Positions 1-9,068 of a stretch of 64,000 nt of DNA are shown piece after piece. Numbering within the stretch: position 1 is the first letter of the stretch; each line of letters opens with the position of its first letter. The position numbers and the translations under genes were made by a program. This stretch comes from Solicoccozyma terricola (taxonomy: Eukaryota; Basidiomycota; Tremellomycetes; Filobasidiales; Piskurozymaceae), in contig BCLD01000017.1 of the NCBI GenBank assembly GCA_001600875.1, forward strand, positions 265,737-329,736. The letters are read 5' to 3'. Under the pieces are notes generated by a model that was not told the origin of the DNA, ran no database searches, and was given only the letters and a program-made list of their open reading frames with translations.

Positions 1-58
1 CGAAAACGGGGGAGACCGGCGAGGCGATCATGGAGTTGTAGTGGTAGAGGCCAGCCAT
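1..58 (-). CDS. Possible 5' end of a gene running off the left edge
   Basis: On the minus strand an ATG at 58-56 opens a frame that stays open to the window edge (19 codons, beginning MAGLYHYNSMIASP). The composition (Tyr, Ser, Pro, no stops) looks like coding sequence, and the long gene-free stretch to its right would be its upstream region. It is too short for any family assignment. It could equally be chance open frame. Confidence 0.3.
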   Translation of the reverse strand, partial: MAGLYHYNSMIASPVSPVF

Positions 59-2495
59 GGTAGTGATTATGCTAATGAGAGTCGGTTTGAGCGAGTGAGT
101 GAAGGCTGGCCGGCAGGTAAGGAGAGAACGAGGACGATGGAGAGAAATGAGAAGAAGATCTGGATTGGCGATCGGGTCAAAGCTGCATAGATGGAGTTAT
201 GTATGTCGAGGGAGGTTGACAGGGACGTGCACTCCTCGAACCTCCCCCAGGCGCTATATATCTCAATACTTGTCCTGCCTCAGAGGACGCGACAAAGATT
301 CGAGTACACGCTACACATACTGGTGTGCCCGTCACAAACCAAGTGGCCCGGAGAGCAAGTTTACTTTCATGCGTGTGAATGGCACCGTGGCGCGTTACCC
401 TTTCCCCCCTCTTCTTCGGCATCGGCGGCGAGGTGTTTGCCCGGTAGCTGTTTGAGCCACACGGCTGTTTCCTCGCCTAACCCCGACGATGTTCCAAGGG
501 TCTGGGCAGCAGGTACAGCAAGGCCAGAGAGATGTGCCGCCAGCAATGGAGAATTCTCGCGAGAATATGAGACGTCGCTTGACAAACTACCGACAGCTTA
601 CACGGTTGTGCGGTGCAAGGGGGTTTGGGGCTTTGGGGCTTGGGGCTTGGGAGTGAGATGGTGGCTGATGACATGGCACCAGGTTGCGGGGTAAAATGCT
701 GCAATTATCGCGGTTATCGCACTCGACGCGATATGAAGGCGCCAGCAGGGAGGGGGGGAAAGCAATCTTCTTTCCGTTCCACCAGTCCACCTCACTTGTA
801 CGCGTCGCCATTGTCAAGGATCAAGACCAGCATGATATCAACCCCCATCGCCGTCACGTCCTCCCCTCCAAGGTTCAAGGTTGGAAAATGAGGTGCTCGC
901 CGCGTGTATCACCGCCGCCTTCTCTCTTCTCGCTTTTCCTATAGTATGCGCCGCAGCAAGGACCACCCGACTCCCTTCCCGTACCCATCCGAAATCTGAT
1001 ATCACACAACAGCTGTGCGTTGGTAGTAACGACGCGTCGACAGGCTCCATCAATCTCGAGGTCCGCACAGTACTCAGCAATTACTGGTTTTGAGGTTGTG
1101 TGACGGTGATCGTCGTCATGGAGGCGATGCAAAGAGAAGCCACAGCCCCTGGCTGGGCGCTTCCGATGGAATCGGAGGAAAGTGATACGAATCGGATGGT
1201 ATGTAAATGCGCGGATAGAGGATGGGAGAACTCTCACGCTTCGGTCTGTACCATAACGGCGATCGACCGAGCACACGGATTTTCTATTTTCATTCTCAAA
1301 CGACTTCCCCTTGATTGCATCCTGCTTACTACTACCTGAGCCCGATCAAAACGTTCAAAGTGATGGATAGGAAAGAGCTACCCTCTTCTACTCCCATGAG
1401 AACCGATCGTGGGACAAGGCCCCCCGGGAAGTGTGAACATCGGGCCCTTGGATATTTCCCGTATTTCCCCTCTCACACCCTCGAACACATAGCATTTGGG
1501 GGGGATAAATATTTATTTTGAGGTTCACTCACAGATGGGAGGGAGCCACAAAACGCGTCATTTGCGCGCGGCCGAACATATTGGTTTTCTTTTACGCCGC
1601 AAAGCCGCAGGGTACTGCATCATATCAATTCCGCTGCCACACAGTCAGACGCTGTTACATGTAGATCACTTTTAGGATCCCTACTTTTAAGGCGCCGCCC
1701 ACAGGGGCAAATGAGACTGGCAGAACAAAAGGTCGTAGAAGGATGCGAGTTGTCCATTTTGATTTTCTTTTGTAACGACGTGCTATCAACCTGGAGAAAG
1801 TGAGAACGACAAAGTCGAGGCTTTGTCTGGAGACATCAACTTTCGAGACTCTTTACAGGCTGTACAGTCATTGGAACAGCCACTCATACATCCACGCCGC
1901 TCAAATCTCAGGTATTCCCATGCCGGAAAACAGAGCTGACTATCTATCACGCCCGGTCGATCAGGGGCACGGGTATCGTTCCCATTAGAAAAAAAAAAGA
2001 TAATATGTAACAGATGTGGTTTCCCAGGACGAGGTAGCATATCGTCAGTCCAGTCCACCGTCTTCACAAAAAGTGCTCCGATCACCTGCCACGACTTGAG
2101 CTCGTGAGCATGTCTCCAATCGCATCAGTCGCAATCAGTCGCAAGGGTGGCGACAAATGCTGTGATAAGCTGTCCGGTCAGTCTATGTATGACGTGGGAT
2201 ATATCGCCACAGATGTTCCTTCACGTGCATATACAATGTTTACTCTGGACTTTAGACTTGCCCATCCATGTCGACAAGAACATTCGCTCCATCTCCGTCT
2301 ACAACGACAACGCAGTCTCCTAGATCCTCGAGGTATCATTCGAATCTCTAGAAGAACCCACACACACACCAATCCCACTTTTCATACTTTACCTGTTCGC
2401 AAAACGCCAGCTTTTGGACTCGCTTGAACGAACTTTGTGCAATTCAGCACAACCAACACTTCGCATAGAAATATACAGACGGAAGAATTAGCGCA
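59..2495. other. Long gene-free stretch upstream of RPB6
   Basis: I find no spliceable coding frame with a recognisable protein on either strand; all open frames are short and overlap one another. It would be the upstream region of the possible left-edge gene (leftward) and of RPB6 (rightward). About 2.4 kb is long for this otherwise compact region. Such long upstream tracts often belong to heavily regulated genes, but that is inference. Confidence 0.5.
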
Positions 2496-3701
2496 ATGTC
2501 GGACTATGGAGATGCTGATATGGCAGGAGGGTAAGCATTGATGTTCTGTCTGACTTTTTGGATATTGAAAAAAGCGGTGGAGTGGTAGGAGTCACAAATG
2601 TTGGGGGGGGGGGGGGGGGNNNNNNNNNNNNNNNNNNNNNNNNNNNNNNNNNNNNNNNNNNNNNNNNNNNNNNNNNNNNNNNNNNNNNNNNNNNNNNNNN
2701 NGGGGGGGAACCTTGGTAGGAGGTTTCAAAGCAGTCTTCCCTCGTTATCGGAGACGATATCATGTTGTCAAATTCTAGCACACCACTCAAGGGAGATGCT
2801 ACCTGAAATGGAGTGTCTGCTAGCTATCTCCTCTACATATTTTGTGGCGTAGTGTAGCTGTTTTTTTCTTGGCAACCCAAGCTGACATCTAATCCTCAAT
2901 TTTTGGCTTGCACCTTAGATACGGCGATGAAACTGCTGGGTTCGACGACGATGGCTTTGAGCAAGTTGACGTGAGTAGCACAATCCTCCAACTAGATGCT
3001 TTTATGAATCTCATTAACTGATAAATGATTCCGTGCATTCCATCTCAATAACCGACTCCTACCACCCAGGCCGAGGAACTCAACCACGATGCTGAAAATG
3101 ATGACTTGGAGCCAACTGATGGATTACGAGCTGGAGCAGGTGGTTTAGATGGTCAAGACGATGACATGGAGGGGTTCGTTGAAAGTGGAGTGAATGGAGT
3201 GAGTTGTGCCGTTATCCAGTTGTCTTTATTGAAGAAATGTGACTAACCAAGCATTGCATGACAGGGTGAATCAACCGTTCGAACTGGTGGTGCAGCAAAA
3301 CCAAATGCAAAGAGGGTGACGACGCCATATCTTACGAAATACGAACGAGCGAGAATATTGGGTACGAGGGCTTTGCAAATATCGTGAGTGTTTTGTACCC
3401 AAGTCACGGAGTACCTATCCTCAATCCAGGACGCTAAACATGTTTTGAAACCCATTTGTCATAGGATGAATGCTCCGGTACTCGTTCCATTAGAAGGCGA
3501 ATCCGATCCACTCGAGATTGCTATCAAGGAGCTGAAGGCCAAGAAGATCCCGTTGACTGTCAGGCGATATTTACCAGGTTTGTGCTGCCCTGAATCAAGA
3601 TTCAAGAAGAAGGAAAGTTGACTTTTAACAATGTGTGTTTCTCTGTAGACGGAAGTTTCGAGGATTGGAAAGTCGCAGAATTGATCAACAACGAGGAGTA
3701 G
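2496..3701 (+). CDS. RPB6: RNA polymerases I/II/III shared subunit RPB6 (ABC23), six exons
   Basis: Shared small subunit of nuclear RNA polymerases I, II and III, needed for assembly and stability of the enzymes. Hand-spliced exons are 2496-2530, 2919-2970, 3070-3198, 3265-3383, 3465-3577 and 3649-3701, giving 166 residues; yeast Rpo26 is about 155. The N-terminal half is acidic and variable, as in the family. The C-terminal half carries the diagnostic core: [17 protein letters not shown], then [11 protein letters not shown], then [19 protein letters not shown] near the end. All junctions keep frame with GT-AG introns. The first intron (388 nt) is interrupted by an assembly gap flanked by G runs. 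The start is fixed by MSDYGDAD, which resembles yeast MSDYEE. No truncation is seen. Confidence 0.95.
2620..2701. other. Assembly gap (82 N) in RPB6 intron 1
   Basis: A run of 82 N flanked on the left by a G homopolymer of about 17 nt and on the right by seven G. The gap was probably caused by the homopolymer, and its true length is unknown. It lies wholly in the first intron, so it does not affect the RPB6 protein. Confidence 0.98.
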
Positions 3702-4011
3702 AACCGATCGCTTCTTGGCTCGCGCCATTCGCCTCTTTTTGAATGCTGCATTTTCGTCTTAGCTTCTATAACGAAAACTTTTTGTACCACCGTCTTTTTC
3801 ACCGTGTCATTTATTGGGGGCATGCTCATTTTTAGTCGGATCCCTGATCGCGATTGAATTCAAATCAAATAATTGAGCCCGAAAATCAAACAGACAAAGG
3901 ATTAAGGGAGTATTATAAGATGCGATGCATGGATTATACTAAGGGATTCTTCAAAACTCAGCAACTCCAACGATCCAACTACTTCTCCAAGCTGGCTCAT
4001 GAATTAGTGTA
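3702..4011. other. Convergent 3' region
   Basis: Lies between the RPB6 stop (plus) and the stop of the first MGLFG protein gene (minus). AT-richer than the flanks, as expected for two 3' UTRs. No gene seen. Confidence 0.6.
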
Positions 4012-5071
4012 CTACTGATGAGTAGTTTCGGCGGTGTTCCCAGCCATCTCATTGAGCTCCGGTTTGTCCTGAAGACCATCAACAGCCCGCTGACTCTCTG
4101 GAGCAGTTGCAGTGTCGTGACCAAGTCCCGAACCGGAAACGCCTTCTTGATCGAGGCCAGTGGTGTTGCCGTGTTCGAGATTAGAGACATTGTGTCCATG
4201 ACCAAGAGCTGTGGCTTCACCTTGTTCGAGATTAGAGAGGGTGTTTCCCTGTTCGAAACCAGCGGAACCGTCGTGTGGACCGGCAGGAAGGTCGGAAGCC
4301 TTGGAGATTGGGTGAGATTCGAGACCTTGGCCATCCGTTTGGTTGATACCATCAGTGACGGCATCCGTGGTGGCGTGAGAAGCGAGGTTGGGTTCCTCTG
4401 TAGCTGCTATGGCTGAGTTGGGAGCGGAGATATCGGTAGGTGAGGTAGGAGAATTGATAACACCACGAGCTGCGTTGTTCTCCGAGTGCTAGTGAAGTTA
4501 TTATACCGAGGATGTTTCAGTATGCGAATCCTTCGTAGACACACTCTCAACCCACTTACCATCTGCGTCAACTTGGAAATCACAGACTTCTTCGTGGCAA
4601 CAATTTCCTCCATCTCAGCCAACTTCGCCTTCCTATTATTCAACTCTTGCAATTCCCTCTGCTCCTCGTTATATGCCTCATCGTGCTTCGCAGTCGCCTC
4701 TCGTAGCTTCTCCATGTACTTCTGTTCCTTCTCAAGCGCCTTGCGATGGACTTTGGCGTAAGCATCTACGCTCTGGTACAAGGGGGAACAAAAAGTGGCA
4801 TGGATGTCAACAAAACGAGCGTCTCCCCATCATCTGTGATGGTGTACTCTTGATCTTACCCTGGAAACAGCAGCAGATGCCTTCTCAGCCTGATCCAACT
4901 CCTTATGAGCGTTCTTGATAGTCATCTCCTCATGTTTACCCTCTGCATCCATGTTTTTGCTGGCATCAGCATACGTTGACGACTTGTCCATATGACAATT
5001 TTCCACCACTCACCTGTAGCGAGTAACTTGGCTTCAGCCTTGGCGGGATCGTTGGAACCGAAGAGACCCAT
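4012..5071 (-). CDS. MGLFG-family coiled-coil protein, paralog 1 (putatively N-myristoylated), unknown function
   Basis: I do not recognise a named family. Exons 5071-5014, 4942-4860, 4772-4560 and 4488-4012 give 276 residues. The start MGLFGSND matches the N-myristoylation consensus (Gly2, Ser6), so peripheral membrane attachment is plausible. A short shared block follows (KLLATEGKHEEM), aligning residue for residue with the paralog at 5528-6269. Next comes a highly charged helical stretch, roughly residues 48-118 (EKEQKYMEKLREAT, KLAEMEEIV), that looks like a coiled coil. The last 158 residues are disordered and contain degenerate repeats (GNTLSNLEQG, HNVSNLEHGNTTG). Exon 2 was set to begin after GCAG at 4943 because only that acceptor keeps frame and restores the alignment with the paralog. 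Tandem duplication with the next gene is clear. Confidence 0.75.
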
Positions 5072-5527
5072 GTTATGTGTTTGTTTGGAGGTTGTGGATG
5101 TTGGAGGTTGACGAGCAAGAGTTGCAATGTATGATGTATGATGGTTGAGGGACAATCTTGCTTATCGTTTGGCAAACCACCTTTGCGCTACAAATGCCCA
5201 GTTCTGGCCTTGCTAACGGCGGCTTCAGAAAAGTGAGACATTCTCAACCACGAATACTGACGTCACGGGACGCGTAACTTTCGCCCCGATTGGGCACAAG
5301 CTTTCCTCTCGAATAGTAAATGCCCCATACCATATCACTGATAACTAGGAAGCGCAAGTACCCTACAGGATTATAATGTCGTGGCACATCGATTATCGAA
5401 TCGTCGTTCAAGGAAACCATCCAGCGTTATGTTTTCGCTTCCTTAGTATCTAGCTCCGGTAGCTCCAGTAGATCCGGTCCCGACACCCAGTCCCAACGCC
5501 AGTCCCACCGCCACCACCTGTCATCCC
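5072..5527. other. Spacer between the two MGLFG paralogs
   Basis: Probable promoter of paralog 1 and 3' region of paralog 2. The part next to the paralog 2 stop (about 5435-5527) keeps the G/T-rich repetitive pattern of that gene's coding tail. No other gene is seen. Confidence 0.5.
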
Positions 5528-6269
5528 TTAATGTGTGCCGCTTACAACCCCTCCGGTCTGGCCAGGGAGACCGACACCAGCACCAGTTCCGGCTCCAGCT
5601 CCGACTCCAGTTCCGACTTTAGCACCAGTTCCGGCTACACCATTATGATGTGATTCAAGGGAATGGTGACGTTCAGCTCGAGTCGCGGCGTTCGAGTCGT
5701 GCTGTGCGGGGTGATACGGAAGATGTCAGCTGGGCCTCTGAAGGTATGATTGAGAACATTGAGATGTTATATTCTCACTTGGTGCTGGGCCTGTTCCAAT
5801 GCGTGTTTCTTAGCTGCAATCTCCTGTTGAAGCTTGGCGTGGGTCTGTTCTTGGAATTTCGCATCCTACAGACACCTCGGACTACCGTCAGCTCGGTCCT
5901 GTTATCGATTTTGAGAAGAGGCAGACTCGCCTCTGCAAGCTTTCGCTCTTCGGCAGCAAGCTTATCACGCTCCAGAACCATAGCATTTACTTTCTCTTGC
6001 ATCCTGTGCTGATTCGCCAGAATTTTATCGTGCGCTTTCACAGTATGTTCGTGAGTCTGGTCATCAGGGTGTGAGAAAAAGTCAGCGTTGGGGTCTTCAT
6101 CCGAGGGCGGTAAGAGTTCCACACTCACCTTTGCAGCTTTCCCCTCGGCCTTCTGGGAAGCAGCCAAATCCTTCATTGCCTGCTTGACAGACTTTTCATC
6201 GTGCTTTTCCTCCTTTGCGAGCAGTTTCTCCTCTTTCTTGACAGGATCGTCGGTGCCGAAAAGACCCAT
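5528..6269 (-). CDS. MGLFG-family coiled-coil protein, paralog 2 (putatively N-myristoylated), unknown function
   Basis: Tandem paralog of the gene at 4012-5071. Exons 6269-6129, 6056-5931, 5865-5779 and 5701-5528 give 175 residues. It starts MGLFGTDDPVKKEEKLLAK: Gly2 and Thr6 again fit N-myristoylation. A charged, probably coiled-coil middle follows (KAHDKILANQHRMQEKV, ERDKLAAEERKLAE, KLQQEIAAKKHALEQ). A low-complexity Gly/Thr/Val/Ala tail ends at SGTH. Exons 2 and 3 appear to be joined across a GC-AG intron (donor GCGAGT at 5930, branch-like CTGAC, acceptor TAG at 5866), because no GT donor keeps the helix in frame. After the TAA the same frame continues with more Gly/Thr repeat, so the tail may be recently shortened. 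Function unknown. Confidence 0.72.
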
Positions 6270-6770
6270 GTTGATTGTAGTGTGATTCGAGGTAGATGTG
6301 GGGGTAAAGAGGGACTGAGATGTCTGGGCGTGGTGGTGGATTTTGAAATCGGATCCAGTGGCGAACTGTCCGATGGGTGGTCTATATACATCCGTCACAA
6401 CTACCAACTACTTCCGCGATGCTTCGTCACACATTACGTCATTCGCGTCCGGGTAATAATGTCACGTGTCAAATAAAGGTACAGGCGGAATGTTCATCCA
6501 TCGTCTATCTTCTGGGTCTCAAGCAGCACCCACAAGACAAGTATCGCGCTACACAGGAATATGGCCATCGGATGGGTATGCTCCCTTTTTGTCCCTGTAG
6601 ACCCCGGTTGAACGGTGCTGTTCAGTTTGTAACTGGGTGGATTTGACCACGATGCCGAGGAGAATGTCTTCAGGGATCGTATTGAAAAATATGCTTCGTC
6701 GTAGCTGTATGGGTGAGGATGGTTCAATATGAGAAATGGGGATTTGTCACAGGAATAAACCGTCGGATAG
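6270..6770. other. Spacer between MGLFG paralog 2 and the GH16 gene
   Basis: Upstream region of paralog 2 and 3' region of the GH16 gene; both are on the minus strand. No supported gene. Confidence 0.5.
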
Positions 6771-8186
6771 TCACTTCGATGCAGTCATCACAGTTTCTCG
6801 ACAGGTTCCTGAGCAACGTGATGAAGCCCAGGCGCTACCGTCGCCTGCCCAGTCGCCACATAGCTGGAGAAAATCAAAACAATCCGTCAGCGGTCTCACC
6901 ACATGCCGAAGACTGGTGACCTGGTTGCTCACTGTGATGTCTTTAGTTGCCAAGTATGTCAGTGTACATGTATGATCATCGAATAGAAGCGCTCACCTAC
7001 CGAAAATGATTGTCATCTTGTCGAAATGTTTCTCTGGAGCACATCCAGCGGAGGAGAAAGCTGCATCGGGCATTCTCCATGCATTAGGGTTCGGAGTCCG
7101 TGTGTAGGCATCGGGAGGTATAGTCGCTCTTGTAAATGTCCCTGTGCACCACAGCCAATCAGCACGCTGAGAGACGACCAAGGGAGCAAGCCGCGAGTCT
7201 AGTGATCAACTCACAGATCTGAATACCGGTAATATCAAATTTCAAAATATACATTCCGCCACCTCCAGAGTTCATTTGACTTCCTACCGAGTGTTTTGTA
7301 GTCGATACGATTCCGCAACCTGCGTTCGACCCAGTGCCAGAGAGGCAATTATCTTTCTGACGCCCAACAATGCTCGATCAGCTGTTGATGATCTCGTGGT
7401 CGCACTCGCAGTCTCGAAGGGAACTCACCAAGGCGGTCCCGCTGAAGACACCTGGATTTGTCAGATAACAACCTATGTTTGATTTCGTTTTTTGAGGGGT
7501 TTATTCCTCGCTAGAGCCATCAACCTCGAGTGGTGGATACTCACCCTCTCCCGTATGTAACGTCATCTGATTCTGATCGTTGTCATTAACGCTTTCCATG
7601 ATATCAACCTCTCCATTCTGAGGCCATGGATCGGGGCCATTCATCCAAAAGGCAGGCCATGTCGAACAACCTGTGGGAACGTGATCGACGTCTAGGATGA
7701 AAAGACCAGAATTGTATGTTTTGAGGGAATGAATGCGGATAGAGTCGCGGTTGGTACCGAGGGGTAGGTCGGTCCACTGGATGTGGTGCGATGTTAGTTG
7801 TGCGTTACTTTGTATGTACAAATAACACTTACATGGTTTACTTGCATAACAGCCTGACAGAAAGTCAAGCCATTGTAAAGAAAAGTCCACAACCTCCGCT
7901 GCTCCACATGGACCCACATTGTTGCTCTTTCCATCAATGTAGATGTTTCCCTTGGACCATGCGTCGTCGTTGGACAGGAAGTTGACATAGCCATTGGTCG
8001 GATCCGATTTATCCCAGAACCACCAATTGCTAAACAAGCCCGAAAAAGGTCAGTCATGCGGCGTCCACCATGTCAAACCTAGAAGACGCACTCGAAAAAC
8101 GATGTTCCCGTGAAGTTATCTTGTAGTACCCAGTCGGATGTTGCAGCAAAGCTAGCGATGCCAGAGGTGGTCCGGTTGATAAACAT
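6771..8186 (-). CDS. Glycoside hydrolase family 16 beta-glucanase, with micro-exons; 5' end tentative
   Basis: Endo-1,3(4)-beta-glucanase type GH16 enzyme, expected to act on cell-wall or environmental beta-glucan. The catalytic motif is NGEVDIMESVND (nucleophile and acid/base Glu around the Asp). The N-terminal fold block is FFD-NWWFWDKSDPTNGYVN; the C-terminal signature IIF-DIT-LCGDWAG precedes the end. Exons, reading leftwards: ..8092, 8029-7918, 7853-7833 (21 nt), 7776-7545, 7451-7429 (23 nt), 7356-7215, 7141-7001, 6940-6933 (8 nt) and 6863-6771. The 8-nt exon ACATCACA is required to rebuild the conserved DIT. The start used (8186, MFINRTTSG) has no clear signal peptide. A further 5' exon encoding a signal or membrane anchor is likely but I could not place it. 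Confidence 0.85.
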
Positions 8187-8539
8187 CTCGAAAGAGAAGG
8201 ACTGAGCTTAGTCGAAAAAATGTTGAAAATTGCCTGTCGAGGTTTGAAATGCACTGACAAGAGGGGCCAGCAAGGTCCCTCATATGCTCTCCCCATAATA
8301 TTTCGGACGGTACTCGCAGCTGCCATTTCCTCGACACGCCTCGTCCTCTCATTACCCCGTCCTCCGATCACTTACAATCTAGGGTACAGAACTCCGGGAT
8401 GGACAGACCTGCGAAAGAAGTGATCCGCGACCCGATATGCAGCCGGTGCGACCGGGGTCGGCCGATGCAGGGCTGCAGTCGGAACTCTGACAAAAACATC
8501 AGACAACGCATTAAGCTGCTTAACCCGATCCAGTCGAGT
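8187..8539. other. Region upstream of the GH16 gene
   Basis: Probably holds the unplaced 5' exon of the GH16 gene; a strong GTAAGT donor on the minus strand lies near 8385. It also contains the degraded tail of the carrier pseudogene. No confident reading frame. Confidence 0.35.
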
Positions 8540-9000
8540 ACCTTCCCGAAGGCCTACAAGTAATGGCAGTAGGTCAAAACTCGGTTTGAATATTCCGGAG
8601 GGATAATACGAACCTTCTCCTGCAAGAAGTCGTAAAGGGACAGAGCGCCAGCTCCGGCGACACCACTAATTACCCAAGAAACGAATTTCAATTATGGACC
8701 CATATCACCCCATGCGGGAATGATGTTAGCGACTGACGCAAGGAGAGAACCTGATTAGCACATGATATCAAATCTATTTACCAGCCTCACTAACAAGCAC
8801 TCCTGAACAAGGCAGCTGTGCCTTCCCGCTTGATGACCTTGGCCAAGGCGTCAAGGAAACTCTTATTTGACGGCGTCTCCGGACTCATCCTCATACGTCG
8901 ACGAATGGTGTCCATATGGTATCTGTACGAACATGGGGACACGTCGACGAGACCCCTGAAATAGCGTTTGCCACCGTTCGGACATGCCGAGGAACGGTGT
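8540..9000 (-). pseudogene. ADP/ATP carrier (AAC/ANT) pseudogene, intron-containing
   Basis: Minus-strand reading gives pieces of the C-terminal repeat of a mitochondrial ADP/ATP carrier in the right order but in different frames. TVANAISGVSS comes first (near 8970-8950). Then comes DTIRRRMRM, where the family signature is RRRMMM and the preceding Pro of PxD is His. DALAKVIKREGTAALFRS follows, then GVAGAGALSLYDFLQEK (about 8675-8620), then AFGK (about 8550). Stops and a frame break separate them. Intron-like segments sit between the pieces, so this is a DNA-level duplicate rather than a processed copy. The N-terminal two thirds of the carrier are missing. It is squeezed between GH16 and NOC2. 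A functional copy presumably exists elsewhere. Confidence 0.75.
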
Positions 9001-9068
9001 TCGCAAGCGATGCTCGGAGCAGAAGTTGAGCATAAACATATAAGGCAAGCAATATACATCGACCTCGT

